Assembly (NCBI GenBank): GCA_965116055.1
Contig: OZ220466.1
Location: 124,001 to 188,000, forward strand
Reading direction: 5' to 3'
Origin: Bin55 sp965116055
GTDB taxonomy: Bacteria; Pseudomonadota; Gammaproteobacteria; Pseudomonadales; Azotimanducaceae
Length of the DNA stretch: 64,000 nt
Below the pieces are notes generated by a model, which worked only from the letters and a program-made list of their open reading frames with translations, was not told the DNA's origin and did not search any database. How positions within the stretch are numbered: position 1 is the first letter of the stretch; each line of letters begins with the position of its first letter. Below, piece by piece: positions 8,921-18,309 of the stretch. A program made the position numbers and the translations under genes.

Positions 8921-9714
8921 TTGCCCGTAAAGGTCGGCTCGGTTTTCGCTAAATAAGCGCGTATGGCTTCTCGTCGATCTTCCGTCGAAGCCGAAAAGAG
9001 ATTCTGATCAACATCCATGTGCATGACCGCTTGGTCCAGCGCGGACACTAGCGTGTTAACGCTTTGTTTGATCATTTGCTGCGGAATCGGCGGTAGCTTG
9101 GCATAACGTTGCGCCCAAGCCATGGCGCGATCCATAAGCTCCGCCCGCGGCGCGAGATCGTCTAAAACGCCCCATGCCAACAGCTCCTCAGCGTGAATGC
9201 GCTCGCCGCCAGCGACCAGGCGTTTCGCTCGAGCTGGACCCACTAAATGCGTAATCAACGGCAAACTCTTCCACATCAGGTTCACGCCGATTTCAACTTC
9301 CGGATACTGCATAAAACAATCGTTTGCGCCGATGCGAAAATCCATGGCAGTCGTCAAGCACGCGCCGCCGCCTAATGCACCGCCATTCCAGGCAGCTATG
9401 GTGATTTGATCCATGCTATAGACGGCATGGATCGCGCGTTCGCCGATGCGACTACGCCGACGGCGTAGTGCAAGATTGGCGTTCGCATCAATTGATTGCA
9501 CATCCGGGCTGAGATCCGCGCCGCTAGAGAAGTGTTTACCGATACCCGTAAAAATGACGACGCGAGTCTCGGCATCGTCCCGGAACGATAATGCCGCCGC
9601 TTCGATTTCCTCCAAGTGAGCACTATCTAGTGCATTCATCTTATGGGGACGATTGAACGTTACCGTAGCGATCGTATCTTGCTTTTCACAAATTAAGTTG
9701 TTGTAATCCGACAT
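8917..9714 (-). CDS. enoyl-CoA hydratase/isomerase family protein
   Basis: Crotonase-fold protein of 265 residues acting on acyl-CoA thioesters. The CoA-binding/oxyanion strands are VVIFTGIGKHFSSGADL (about 53-69) and WNGGALGGGACL (about 108-119), followed by VGPARAKRLVAGGERIHAEE. The position of the acidic residues allows hydratase or isomerase chemistry, but the exact reaction cannot be fixed. It converges with ileS and overlaps its stop by 4 bp. It is monocistronic and one of three crotonase paralogues in the window. Confidence 0.88.
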   Translation of the reverse strand: MSDYNNLICEKQDTIATVTFNRPHKMNALDSAHLEEIEAAALSFRDDAETRVVIFTGIGKHFSSGADLSPDVQSIDANANLALRRRRSRIGERAIHAVYSMDQITIAAWNGGALGGGACLTTAMDFRIGANDCFMQYPEVEIGVNLMWKSLPLITHLVGPARAKRLVAGGERIHAEELLAWGVLDDLAPRAELMDRAMAWAQRYAKLPPIPQQMIKQSVNTLVSALDQAVMHMDVDQNLFSASTEDRREAIRAYLAKTEPTFTGN

Positions 9715-10040
9715 GAGAGCAGCCTAACATCACATAAACGGTAGCGGCGAATACGATACACAAAAAGGATATCGCCATAACTCACACAAAGGTCAGTATA
9801 TACACAATATGAATTAGAAGGTGTATAAATAAGCATAGGGCAGACAGGAAAAAGGAAAAACCTGCCCACCCATCGAAACCGCCCTAAACGGGTTCGGATC
9901 GACAGCCTTTACTTTAGCTCGTGCTGTCGTGAATATATGTAGACACATTTTCAGCTCTCTAGTTCAAATATCACGCAAAGACCACAAGTCTTTGATCATC
10001 TTAAACTAATAATTGCAGACCGTCGTTTTGCCAAGCTAGG
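9715..10040. other. intergenic region, nothing assigned
   Basis: A 326 bp AT-rich gap between two divergently transcribed genes, so it must hold their promoters, but I see no convincing -35/-10 pair or operator. One imperfect inverted repeat (GGGCAG near 9838 with CTGCCC near 9863) surrounds a purine-rich loop. No coding potential was recognised. Confidence 0.4.
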
Positions 10041-11687
10041 ATGAACAGTAACGATCTCATCGCCGATATCCTAAAAAGTGAGCAGGTAACTTGGATTTCC
10101 TGCTATCCGTCCAACCCGTTGATCGAAGCCGTAGCCAAAGTTGGCATTCGGCCCGTCGCGTTTCGACATGAGCGCGGCGCGGTGATGGCAGCAGATGGAT
10201 TTTCACGCTGTGCCGATCGACAGCGATTCGGCGTCGTTGCCATGCAATCTCAAGCCGGCGCGGAAAACTCGCTTGGCGGTTTAGCCCAGGCCCACGCCGA
10301 TGCCGTACCTATCCTGGCGTTGCCTGGCGGCAATCCGTTAAACATGCTCTTCGTGCGTCCGAACACGGTCGCTGCTAAAACATGGGAAACCGTTGTCAAG
10401 CGCATTGAGATGATCACGAGTCCCAAGCAAACGTCAATCGTCATGCGCCGCGCGTTCCACGCGCTCCGTACCGGCCGCCCCGGACCTGTTGTGGTCGAAC
10501 TCCCTGCCGATGTCTGCGGTACCGACATACCTGAAAACGCTTCAACGTATCAATCGCCCAAGGTGGCCGAATACGCACCCTCGCCTGGTGCGATTCGTGA
10601 CGCGGCTCAAAAGCTTGCCGAGGCGAGCAACCCATTGATCTGGTCCGGCGCCGGCGTGATGAGCGCGCGGGCAACCACCGAACTAAAGGAACTCGCTGAA
10701 CTACTTGACATCGCGGTGTTTACGACGATGCCTGGCAAATCCGCTTTCGATGAACGTCACCCACTTTCCGTAGGGGCTGGCGGTTCTACGGTGACCGGAC
10801 CCGCAGCGCAAGCGCTACGGGAGTGCGATCTGATTTTCGCCGTCGGCGCATCGCTAACAGCATCGCCCTATGCCCAACGCGTGCGACCCGATACGTTTCT
10901 TATTCATAACGTCATTGACGATTACGAAATTAATAAAGACACACAGGCTGATATTGGACTAGTCGGCGACGCCAAACTAACCTTGCAGATGCTCATTGAT
11001 GAGGTCAAAGGCCTCATCGGCGATACACCGCGGGATACCGGCGCAAAAGCAAAAATCAAAGCGGCTAAAGACGCTTGGCAGGCGCAATGGCAACCTTACT
11101 TAACGAATGCCGATGGACCGCTTTCACCATATCGTGTCATTCATGAAATGAACGTCAATCTCGACAAGGCGAACAGCATCGTGACACACGACGCCGGCGC
11201 GCCAAGGGATCAGATCGTGCCGTTTTACGAGGCTACCACACCCCACGGTTACATTGGCTGGGGCAAGTCGACACATCTTGGTTTTTCTATTCCTTTAATG
11301 ATTGGCGCAAAAATGGCCATGCCGGAGCGGATGTGCGTCAATCTCATGGGAGACGGCGCTTTCGGCATGTCCGGACTTGATATCGAAACGTCCGCACGCG
11401 CTGAGATTCCGATCACTACGATCGTACTCAACAACGGCATCATGGCGACCTATCCCGGCGGGTTTCCGACCGCCAGAAAAGAATTCGGCGTATCCTATAT
11501 GCAGGGCAACTATGCCCAGCTCGCACAAGCGCTAGGCGCCGAAGGCATTGAAGTAAAGGAGGCAGCTGAAATGGGATCGGCCCTGCTTCGCGCGAAGGAG
11601 CTTAACGAAGAAGGGAAAACCGTACTGCTTGATGTTCATACTCGCGCCGAAGATTCGCGCGCCCCAAATCGATTTGCGAATGGCTAA
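10041..11687 (+). CDS. thiamine-diphosphate-dependent enzyme, acetolactate synthase-like
   Basis: 548-residue three-domain ThDP enzyme of the acetolactate synthase/benzoylformate decarboxylase superfamily. The cofactor-activating Glu is in FRHERGAVMAADG (E44). The middle domain runs about 190-330. The ThDP/Mg motif begins at about residue 436 with MGDGAFGMSG and ends with VLNNGIMA. There is no FAD-domain signature strong enough to call true IlvB and no regulatory-subunit gene beside it, so it is more likely a decarboxylase or carboligase of another 2-oxoacid. Promoter-side gap is 326 bp; a permease follows about 125 bp downstream. Confidence 0.85.
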   Translation: MNSNDLIADILKSEQVTWISCYPSNPLIEAVAKVGIRPVAFRHERGAVMAADGFSRCADRQRFGVVAMQSQAGAENSLGGLAQAHADAVPILALPGGNPLNMLFVRPNTVAAKTWETVVKRIEMITSPKQTSIVMRRAFHALRTGRPGPVVVELPADVCGTDIPENASTYQSPKVAEYAPSPGAIRDAAQKLAEASNPLIWSGAGVMSARATTELKELAELLDIAVFTTMPGKSAFDERHPLSVGAGGSTVTGPAAQALRECDLIFAVGASLTASPYAQRVRPDTFLIHNVIDDYEINKDTQADIGLVGDAKLTLQMLIDEVKGLIGDTPRDTGAKAKIKAAKDAWQAQWQPYLTNADGPLSPYRVIHEMNVNLDKANSIVTHDAGAPRDQIVPFYEATTPHGYIGWGKSTHLGFSIPLMIGAKMAMPERMCVNLMGDGAFGMSGLDIETSARAEIPITTIVLNNGIMATYPGGFPTARKEFGVSYMQGNYAQLAQALGAEGIEVKEAAEMGSALLRAKELNEEGKTVLLDVHTRAEDSRAPNRFANG

Positions 11688-11813
11688 GTACGACCTACAT
11701 TCGACATCAACGTTGTATCTCGTAGTCATTCTTCTTTGACGGGATATAACCTCTCGTTTCCTTATCTCCGACTAATGTCATGCTAACAAATCCATAACGC
11801 GTCTCTTACCACG

Positions 11814-13547
11814 ATGCCACAGATAGAAACGCAGGACATTCGGTTTGAGCCGAATGAAAACCCACCGGTTGTGCTCTCAATCGGCTTGGCTCTTCAACTC
11901 GTCATACTGACGATCGGCGGGATCGTTCTCACGCCGGTTATCGTCGTACAAGCAGCCGGCATCGGCGAACCGTTTCTCTCCTGGGCGATTTTCTGTGGAC
12001 TTTTGATCAGCGGCACCACGACCATTCTGCAAGCTGTCCGAGTATGGCGCATCGGTAGTGGACATGTGCTGCTCATGGGTACCTCCGGTGCGTTTATCGC
12101 CGTGTGCATTACTGCGCTAACCAACGGTGGGCCCGCGCTGATGTGTACCTTGATCGTTATATCGTCCGTCGTGCAGTTCGCGATAGGTTTCAAGTTATCC
12201 GCGTTACGCCGCATTGTTACGCCGACCGTCGCGGGGATCGTGATCATGCTCATACCGGTCACGATCTTTCCGATCGTGTTCGACCTCCTGACAAAAACGG
12301 CACCGGAGCATCTCACGTTCAACGCCCCCGTGGTAGCGGCCGTGACGATCGTGGTTTCCATAGCGTTAGCCTTGCGTGCGACAGGCATGCTCAGGTTGTG
12401 GACACCGTTGCTCGGTTTGCTCATCGGCACAAGCGTCGCGGCATTCTTCGACATGTTCGACACCACGCCAGTACGCGACGCAGCATGGATTGGGATTCCA
12501 GCATGGGGCTGGCCTGGCCTTGATTTGTCATTCGGTCCCGAGTTCTGGGCACTTTTACCGGCGTTCATTTTTGTCACCGTGGTCGGTCTCATCGAAACCA
12601 TCGGCGACAGCGTAGCGATTCAACGGGTATCACAACGGCACCCTCACGCCCCTGACTATCGCGTTGTACAAGGCGCAGTTGGCGCGGACGGCGTTGGCAA
12701 TCTCTTATCCGGCGTGCTTGGCACGGTACCGAATACGACCTACTCGTCGAGCGTTGCCGTCACGGAGCTCACGGGCGTCGCATCGCGCCGAATTGGGGTA
12801 TTCATCGGATTGTTTTTTCTCGCGTTAGCATTTTTTCCCAAGCTGAAAGCATTAATCGTTGCGCTCCCCAGTCCGGTCGTCGGAGCCTATCTAGCCGTCA
12901 TGCTCGCGATGTTGTTCGTCGTCGGGATGAAATTGGTACTGCGGGATGGGCTTGATTTCCGTAAATCAATCATCACAGGCGTATCACTTTGGTTAGGCAT
13001 CGGATTTCAATTCGATTTAATCTTCCCAGACTTGCTCGCCGACGAAGGTTTCTTAAGTACCTTTTTGCACAACGGAATGACGGTCGGTGGCATGATCGCA
13101 CTTGTCCTGACCCTCGTGTGGGAAGTCATGGGTTCGCGCCGGCGACGCTGGCGAACGCACTTAGCCATTGAGAAGCTACCCGAATTAACCGAATTTCTCA
13201 CAGCATCGGCAAAACGTTGGCAATGGAATGACGAATCGTTGCAACGACTTCAGCAAGTTAACGAAGAACTACTTCTAACCTTACTTGACGAGTCCGCTAA
13301 CACGACAGAAAAAACACGTCAACTACAAGTTTCGATTCGTCATGACGCAGGGCAACTTGAGCTCGAATATATCGCCGGCTCGGACGAAGAGAACATTGAG
13401 GATCGCGCGATGATCATGCAAGATCCAACCAGCGACAGAGCTGAAGCGGATATTTCCTTGCGACTACTCGATTATCTAGCTGCTGAAATTCGACACCAGA
13501 AGTACTACGACATGGACATCGTCAACATTCGCGTCAACCCTGTCTAG
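11814..13547 (+). CDS. nucleobase (NCS2/SLC23-type) permease with C-terminal cytosolic domain
   Basis: Inner-membrane transporter of 577 residues. Residues about 18-445 form the 14-helix NCS2 fold of uracil/xanthine permeases, with the QRVSQRHP stretch and the GVGNLLSGVLGTVPNTTYSSS block (about 300-322) characteristic of the family. The remaining 130 residues are soluble and resemble a GHKL/RsbW-like ATPase fold (RLQQVNEELLLTLLDE about 479-494, then a beta-rich part and EADISLRLLDYLAAEIRH), but without the Asn and glycine boxes needed for ATP binding. NCS2 proteins usually end near residue 450. It may form an operon with the hydrolase that starts 3 bp downstream. Substrate not determined. Confidence 0.85.
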   Translation: MPQIETQDIRFEPNENPPVVLSIGLALQLVILTIGGIVLTPVIVVQAAGIGEPFLSWAIFCGLLISGTTTILQAVRVWRIGSGHVLLMGTSGAFIAVCITALTNGGPALMCTLIVISSVVQFAIGFKLSALRRIVTPTVAGIVIMLIPVTIFPIVFDLLTKTAPEHLTFNAPVVAAVTIVVSIALALRATGMLRLWTPLLGLLIGTSVAAFFDMFDTTPVRDAAWIGIPAWGWPGLDLSFGPEFWALLPAFIFVTVVGLIETIGDSVAIQRVSQRHPHAPDYRVVQGAVGADGVGNLLSGVLGTVPNTTYSSSVAVTELTGVASRRIGVFIGLFFLALAFFPKLKALIVALPSPVVGAYLAVMLAMLFVVGMKLVLRDGLDFRKSIITGVSLWLGIGFQFDLIFPDLLADEGFLSTFLHNGMTVGGMIALVLTLVWEVMGSRRRRWRTHLAIEKLPELTEFLTASAKRWQWNDESLQRLQQVNEELLLTLLDESANTTEKTRQLQVSIRHDAGQLELEYIAGSDEENIEDRAMIMQDPTSDRAEADISLRLLDYLAAEIRHQKYYDMDIVNIRVNPV

Positions 13548-13550
13548 ATC

Positions 13551-14438
13551 GTGAAGCCAATCACACCGAATCGCGCCCGACCGTCATCCCATACCTATTT
13601 CTCACATCGGTTACGCCTACACTATTTAGATTGGGGCAACGAAGGCATGCAGCCAATGTTGCTTATTCACGGCATTCATGATCACTGTCGGTCATGGGAC
13701 TGGTTCGTCGAATCATTTCGCGAAGACTATCACGTGGTAGTCCCCGATCTGCGTGGACACGGCGATTCGGATTGGGCAACAGGTAGCAGTTATATTCTGA
13801 TTGATTACGTCTACGACATCGCGCAGCTTGTTCGCCAACAACGCTTAGCGCCCCTGACCATCGTCTCGCACTCCCTCGGCGGCACCGTTGCAGCGATGTA
13901 CACCGGTCTGTACCCAGACCATGTCAAGAACCTCGTCATCATTGAAGGCGTAGGCCTCTACCCAACTGCGTACGAAAGAGATCCTGGCGCCCGCATCCGT
14001 CAATGGATCAACGGCAGTTTAGATCTAGCCGGCCGCTCCGTTCGAAGGTACTCCACCATTGAGGCTGCATATGAACGTATGCACGAAATGAACCCACATT
14101 TAACGGTCGAACAAGCCCGACATTTATCTATGCACGCTAGCAATCAAAATGAAGACGGTACGTATTCCTGGAAATTCGACAACTACACGCGAAATCGTTC
14201 ACCATATGACACACCGCGAGAGGACATGATTGCACTGTGGGAAGCTATTCAGGCACGCGTCTTAATCATTAATTCAGAACATGGATATCCTCACCGGATC
14301 GGTCAAGACGGAACCGATGTCCATTTCAAGCAGCCCACCATCGTTAAGGTGGAAAATGCAGGGCACTGGACACACCATGACCGCCTTCATGCCGTTGTCA
14401 CTACAGTCGCTAGCTTTTTACGAGTAAAACATGGCTAA
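13551..14438 (+). CDS. alpha/beta hydrolase
   Basis: 295-residue alpha/beta-hydrolase starting at GTG 13551, only 3 bp after the permease stop. Signatures: LHYLDWGNEG and LIHGIHDHCRSWDWF (oxyanion), VVPDLRGHGDSDWA, nucleophile elbow SHSLGGT near residue 107, and terminal His in VENAGHWTHHDRL. The sequence resembles MhpC/haloperoxidase-type hydrolases. The neighbouring crotonase gene, which overlaps its 3' end by 8 bp, suggests a role in a catabolic acyl pathway, but the substrate is unknown. Confidence 0.87.
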   Translation: MKPITPNRARPSSHTYFSHRLRLHYLDWGNEGMQPMLLIHGIHDHCRSWDWFVESFREDYHVVVPDLRGHGDSDWATGSSYILIDYVYDIAQLVRQQRLAPLTIVSHSLGGTVAAMYTGLYPDHVKNLVIIEGVGLYPTAYERDPGARIRQWINGSLDLAGRSVRRYSTIEAAYERMHEMNPHLTVEQARHLSMHASNQNEDGTYSWKFDNYTRNRSPYDTPREDMIALWEAIQARVLIINSEHGYPHRIGQDGTDVHFKQPTIVKVENAGHWTHHDRLHAVVTTVASFLRVKHG

Positions 14439-15246
14439 ATCCGGAGTCACTTATGAACGCGTTGAACGTGTTGCAGTCATCACGACTAATCGACCGGATC
14501 AATACAACGCGCAAAGCCGCAGGCTGCTTGAAGAGCTCGATCAAGCGTTCGCAGAAGCGGGAGCGGATTCCACAGTTCACGTCATCGCGCTATTCGGCGC
14601 GGGAAAGCACTTCTCTGCAGGACACGATCTGGGCAGCGCCGATGAATTGCACGATCGTCAACAACGACCTCTACAAGCAGGTTTGCGAGGCCGTTTCGAT
14701 CATTCCCGCGAACAATTCGTCGAGAAATCTATGCGGTGGCGCAACGTTCCAAAACCAACGATCGCCGGCGTACAAGGATATTGCATCTTTGGCGGCTGGA
14801 TGCTTGCGAGCGCTATGGACATCGTATTCGCTGCTGAATCCGCACTTTTTCTCGCCGGCAACTTTCAGTTTTTCACGGTCCCGTGGGATCTACATCCGCG
14901 TAAAGCTAAAGAGCTGCTATACGAAAGTCGATTTATCAATGCAAACGAAGCCATGGAACTTGAACTCATCAATCGGGTTGTGCCGGACGAAGCACTTCGC
15001 GATGCAGTGCTTGAGTACGCGACCCGCATTGCACAGAACGATCCTTTTCAACTTCGCATGATGAAGATGGCTGTAAACCATATGCAGGATACGCAAGGTT
15101 TTCACGCACACATATCGGCAGCCCATTTGATGCACATAGTATCGTCCGAAGGTGAAAAAGATCCTGATTTCGCACTGACAGAGACCGATAAGAAACGTCG
15201 CCCCATGGTCGCTCGCGCGCTCAAGAACTACCGGGACCGCGGCTAA
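14431..15246 (+). CDS. enoyl-CoA hydratase/isomerase family protein
   Basis: 271-residue crotonase-fold enzyme. FGAGKHFSAGHDLGSADE (about 52-69) and IAGVQGYCIFGGWMLASAMD (about 111-130) form the CoA and oxyanion site. The second segment has CIFGG where hydratases often have ALGGG, so the usual active-site Glu pattern is not obvious and another crotonase reaction is possible. It overlaps the upstream hydrolase by 8 bp and is therefore very likely translated from the same mRNA. Confidence 0.87.
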   Translation: MAKSGVTYERVERVAVITTNRPDQYNAQSRRLLEELDQAFAEAGADSTVHVIALFGAGKHFSAGHDLGSADELHDRQQRPLQAGLRGRFDHSREQFVEKSMRWRNVPKPTIAGVQGYCIFGGWMLASAMDIVFAAESALFLAGNFQFFTVPWDLHPRKAKELLYESRFINANEAMELELINRVVPDEALRDAVLEYATRIAQNDPFQLRMMKMAVNHMQDTQGFHAHISAAHLMHIVSSEGEKDPDFALTETDKKRRPMVARALKNYRDRG

Positions 15247-15409
15247 AACCGTGCATCATGCATCATCAATTCGATTTTCTTCTTAATTTCGTATGCGGTA
15301 AAACATCGATTTCCGCACTTCGGCTTATTACTGCTAGGTACCCAGCAGATACGAAATTTAAGCCCGCATTCCTATAATCCGCACGCCGTAGCTTATCCAC
15401 AACACATTG

Positions 15410-15823
15410 ATGCAGTTCCTCAAGCGAACGTTTTTCATTTTGATTGCATTTGCAACTGCCATTGCAATAGCCCAAGACGAACTGACCCAAGAAAGGGTCG
15501 AGGATCGTCTTACGCCGTTCGGCAATCTATGCTTGGAAGGCCAAGATTGCGGCAGTGTCGCCCCCATTGCAGTAAAAACAGGGCGCAGCGGGATTGAGGT
15601 TTACAACGCACATTGTTTTGCATGTCATGCGACCGGGGTGTCCAATGCACCGTTAGTTGGCGCGGAAGATTGGCAAACGCGACTTAATGAAAAAGGTGCG
15701 GCGGTGCTTCTCGCCAATACGAAAACTGGTTTCAATGTCGTCATGCCTGCCATGGGCACTTGCATGAACTGCACCGACGACGAGTTACAGGCCGCTATTG
15801 ACTATCTAATCACTGGGGAATAA
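15410..15823 (+). CDS. periplasmic cytochrome c, c5-like
   Basis: Small exported mono-haem cytochrome, 137 residues from ATG 15410; a TTG one codon upstream is less likely. A signal peptide covers about residues 1-21. Haem attaches at CFACH (69-73) and the axial Met lies in VMPAMG. The CMNC pair near the C-terminus is the family disulphide of cytochrome c5-type proteins. It probably shuttles electrons in the periplasm or between membrane respiratory complexes. No oxidase or reductase gene is adjacent. Confidence 0.9.
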   Translation: MQFLKRTFFILIAFATAIAIAQDELTQERVEDRLTPFGNLCLEGQDCGSVAPIAVKTGRSGIEVYNAHCFACHATGVSNAPLVGAEDWQTRLNEKGAAVLLANTKTGFNVVMPAMGTCMNCTDDELQAAIDYLITGE

Positions 15824-16223
15824 ATAGTTCCGCCGATGCCCCTAGGATTTTGCAGTTTCATCGCAGGGTTTATTGACACCGGTTAGCAACTTTATTGGAC
15901 CCGTGAAGAAGACGATCGTTCTTTAGTTCAAATAGCAAATTGAATCGCACGAGATTATTCCTAAGTGGAACAATATGAAAATTATTGCTCAAATATCTTA
16001 TATTTTTTGGCAGGGCGTTGTTGATAATATACTTAAAAGTCCCTTAAAGGCATCTCTTAAAACCTCCTAAAATTGATCTTGGAATTGACTATCTAAATAT
16101 ATAGAGTAATAAAATCAGTATGTTAATAGATATCATAGTCAATGGAATTTGAGTTTTGAGAGGTCCCTTGTGTATCCGCCAAATAAAACTGACAGTATTC
16201 TATATTAATTAACCACTATTCGA
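15824..16223. other. AT-rich gap at island edge
   Basis: A 400 bp stretch with clearly lower GC than the flanks and no recognised gene. The only structure is a perfect 9 bp inverted repeat, ATTGACTAT (16084-16092) and ATAGTCAAT (16135-16143), enclosing an AT-rich loop. It marks the left border of the low-GC accessory segment. Confidence 0.4.
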
Positions 16224-16973
16224 CTAAAATATCCACCATGCCAACAACATAACAACAATGATCGCAACCACCCAACTCACTACGCTTGACCCAGAATTGT
16301 TATATGTATCGTCCTCTGAATCATCATAGTCGTCAAATTCAACATACTCATCACGTTCTTTGCCACGAGATGGTGGAACTGGTTTACCACCAGGAATATC
16401 AATGTTGTTATCCATCATGTAGAACAATCCAGCCACTTGACTAGTTAACGTTACATCCTCAAGAGCATCATGCTCTTTTTTCTTACGCTTGCCCACTCCC
16501 ATAGTTTCCACAACATCATCTAGATTGCTTCCCTTTCTATGACCATAATTGAATTCCCGGTATCGGTACATAGTGCAATAACTCTTATTTCTATGCAATG
16601 TCTTGACACCAGCCCGCATGAATTCTGCACTGAGGAACCCTTTGCCAAATGATGCATTGTGAGCTATTATTGGAAGGTCTCCGATGAACTCTCTTATCTC
16701 TTGTGCATTATCTGAAAACGAGGTTTTATCTATAACATCTTTGTCTGTTATACCGTGAACATTGGATGCTTCTTGGGGTATTGGACATTGCGGGTTAAAC
16801 ACCTCAGCCCAGCCATCTATTATTTGCATATTGTTCGGGTCTTTGCTAAGCTTGCCAAAATTTACACGGAAAAGCGCAACAGAAACAATTCTGTCCATCT
16901 TCGGATTAAGGCCAGTTGTTTCAACATCAGCGACAACCGCCTTGTCAAATCCAGTAAACATGTTCAATATCAT
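16224..16973 (-). CDS. membrane-anchored DEDDh-type exonuclease-like protein
   Basis: 249 residues. Residues 10-185 match the RNase T/DNA Pol III epsilon 3'-5' exonuclease fold: Exo I DVETTGL (D16, E18), Exo II region IIAHNASFGKGFL (103-114), Exo III HDALED (H168, D173). The Exo II Asp expected in the FD pair is Gly110 here, so one metal ligand is missing. An acidic linker (about 200-222) leads to a single C-terminal membrane helix (about 228-248), placing the nuclease domain on the cytosolic side of a tail anchor. Low GC and the cluster of tiny ORFs upstream on the same strand point to acquired DNA. Function unknown; it may bind rather than cut nucleic acid. Confidence 0.8.
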   Translation of the reverse strand: MILNMFTGFDKAVVADVETTGLNPKMDRIVSVALFRVNFGKLSKDPNNMQIIDGWAEVFNPQCPIPQEASNVHGITDKDVIDKTSFSDNAQEIREFIGDLPIIAHNASFGKGFLSAEFMRAGVKTLHRNKSYCTMYRYREFNYGHRKGSNLDDVVETMGVGKRKKKEHDALEDVTLTSQVAGLFYMMDNNIDIPGGKPVPPSRGKERDEYVEFDDYDDSEDDTYNNSGSSVVSWVVAIIVVMLLAWWIF

Positions 16974-16982
16974 AATCAGTGA

Positions 16983-17051
16983 TCAGTCTCGCTGCTCCAT
17001 GCCGCGTACAATAGCCACGCCACCACCTATGGCGCATAGAAACATCATGGC
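16983..17051 (-). CDS. tiny ORF, possible membrane peptide
   Basis: About 22 codons (MMFLCAIGGGVAIVRGMEQR...), overlapping the end of the preceding small ORF at its ATG and ending about 10 bp before the exonuclease gene. The hydrophobic N-terminal half could span a membrane. Support is only the tight spacing and strand agreement; it may be non-coding. Confidence 0.25.
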   Translation of the reverse strand, partial: AMMFLCAIGGGVAIVRGMEQRD

Positions 17052-17140
17052 CGTACGATATTACCCACTGTCGAGTAGCCTCTCACAAAGAATGCAGCGA
17101 GCAGTGTTGATACTGCTATCAAGAGTAGCATATCCCTCAC
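17046..17140 (-). CDS. tiny ORF, single-span membrane peptide
   Basis: 31 codons from a GTG that overlaps the stop of the upstream 50-residue ORF; an internal ATG lies three codons in. The product reads MLLLIAVSTLLAAFFVRGYS from that ATG, one membrane helix followed by a short polar tail. No homologue recognised. The overlap pattern with its neighbours suggests one translationally coupled unit ending in the exonuclease gene. Confidence 0.4.
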
Positions 17141-17289
17141 CACAATAAATCTACAGTCACTGATGATTTTTTCACGACGCTTCCAACATCACCAACCAAA
17201 GAAAGCCCTACTCCAGCAATGCCGCTACCTATGAACCACAGCATCATCATCAGGAAGTAAGAAATCAAGCTGTCAAATATATCAAACAT
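17137..17289 (-). CDS. small membrane protein of unknown function
   Basis: 50-residue ORF starting MFDIFDSLISYFLMMMLWFI and continuing through a glycine-rich hydrophobic stretch, then a short charged tail (VVKKSS). At least one membrane helix. Its stop overlaps the next small ORF. The arrangement of several short membrane ORFs feeding a larger protein resembles small phage or plasmid modules, but nothing specific is recognised. Confidence 0.45.
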   Translation of the reverse strand: MFDIFDSLISYFLMMMLWFIGSGIAGVGLSLVGDVGSVVKKSSVTVDLLW

Positions 17290-17358
17290 CTTCCGCCTCG
17301 TTTAGTTCGCGGTCATAGCCTGGTTTGCGTATTGCGTTCTTGCAAAGGGTACATAACG

Positions 17359-17475
17359 ATGTTGTTTGATGAGAGTCCCCCTTGGTTTGATTGGGCAATG
17401 ATTATGGTCGGTGTGGCAGCCCTTATCTACGCGTGGAAATACGACCAAGTTAAACACTGGTCCGAACGAAGATAA
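17359..17475 (+). CDS. small single-span membrane protein
   Basis: 38 codons on the plus strand, MLFDESPPWFDWAMIMVGVA, then ALIYAW and a basic tail KHWSERR. It has the shape of a bitopic peptide: short acidic N-terminus, one helix of about 16-18 residues, positive C-terminus. It is divergent from the minus-strand small ORFs, separated by 69 bp. No family recognised. Confidence 0.4.
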   Translation: MLFDESPPWFDWAMIMVGVAALIYAWKYDQVKHWSERR

Positions 17476-18309
17476 AACGTGCCTTCTCCAGGGAATGACG
17501 CCTCATAGCGTTTTTTACGCGTGCGAGTTTTGATACGTGTCCATCATATCTAAATTCCTTCCACTCGTTCCAACGACTCTCCTACCCATTCGCTATAGAC
17601 GGTTGACGGTAGTACAGCCTTGATCGCTTCGCGGGAGTGCTACTCGCATTGAATCTCTGCCTAACGGTCACGCCAACCTGTCGAATGTGGATAGGTACTG
17701 GCTGGGGTGCGGTCGGGTTGAGTACCCGCCCGTATGTCCATTCGATCCCGTCCGCGAGTTTTCTCCCAGCCATGCACAAGCGAGCTTGCACGCGGCACCA
17801 CCACACAATCAACTTTCCCCATCCCCTTGTAACTTGGTTAATCGCATCCTTGACCGCCCCGGGATGCCGTCCGCCCCGAGACTTGCAAAATACGAATCTC
17901 GTTGTGCACCGCGCCCTACTAAGCGTAAATCGTCGCGCTGTAGAAATCGCAGTTCAACAAACCCAGTTGGCATTGATGCCATCCGACAGCCCCATCATCG
18001 CAGAATCTTACGAAGACCGCGGTCAGCACTTCAATCTAGGCCCATACAACATAGGATGCGCGCTAAGATACTAAGAGCAGCATCAACCTCTCCTACTGGC
18101 TCTTTACAGAAGCATGCGACTTACCAGACTGGCTACGGTGTCAAACGAGGCGATTTAACTTTGCTTAATCAAGTACGAAAACGTGGTCCGGTCTAGCGGC
18201 GCGCAAATATTGAGCAGATTTAAACACTACTTGTTCATTTTGCGGTCATCATTTCTTTCTATCTGCTCATTGCCTGCCAGCTGAGTAAAGATAAAGCCGT
18301 ATTCCCTTT
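17476..18309. other. long gap, probably decayed DNA
   Basis: About 830 bp with no ORF I can defend. A minus-strand frame (17582-17812) and an overlapping plus-strand frame are open for 75-145 codons, but neither shows a recognisable domain, start context or amino-acid composition typical of a protein. Several frames look like a gene eroded by frameshifts. The right end becomes the regulatory region of the porin-glnK-amtB unit. Confidence 0.4.

Noticed and set aside
12104..12615. Plus-strand frames inside the nucleobase permease
   Set aside because: Out of frame with a clear transporter gene; shadow reading only.
17582..18196. Open frames of 76-169 codons on both strands in the gap before the porin
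   Set aside because: No domain, start context or codon pattern supports them, and the opposing frames overlap each other.
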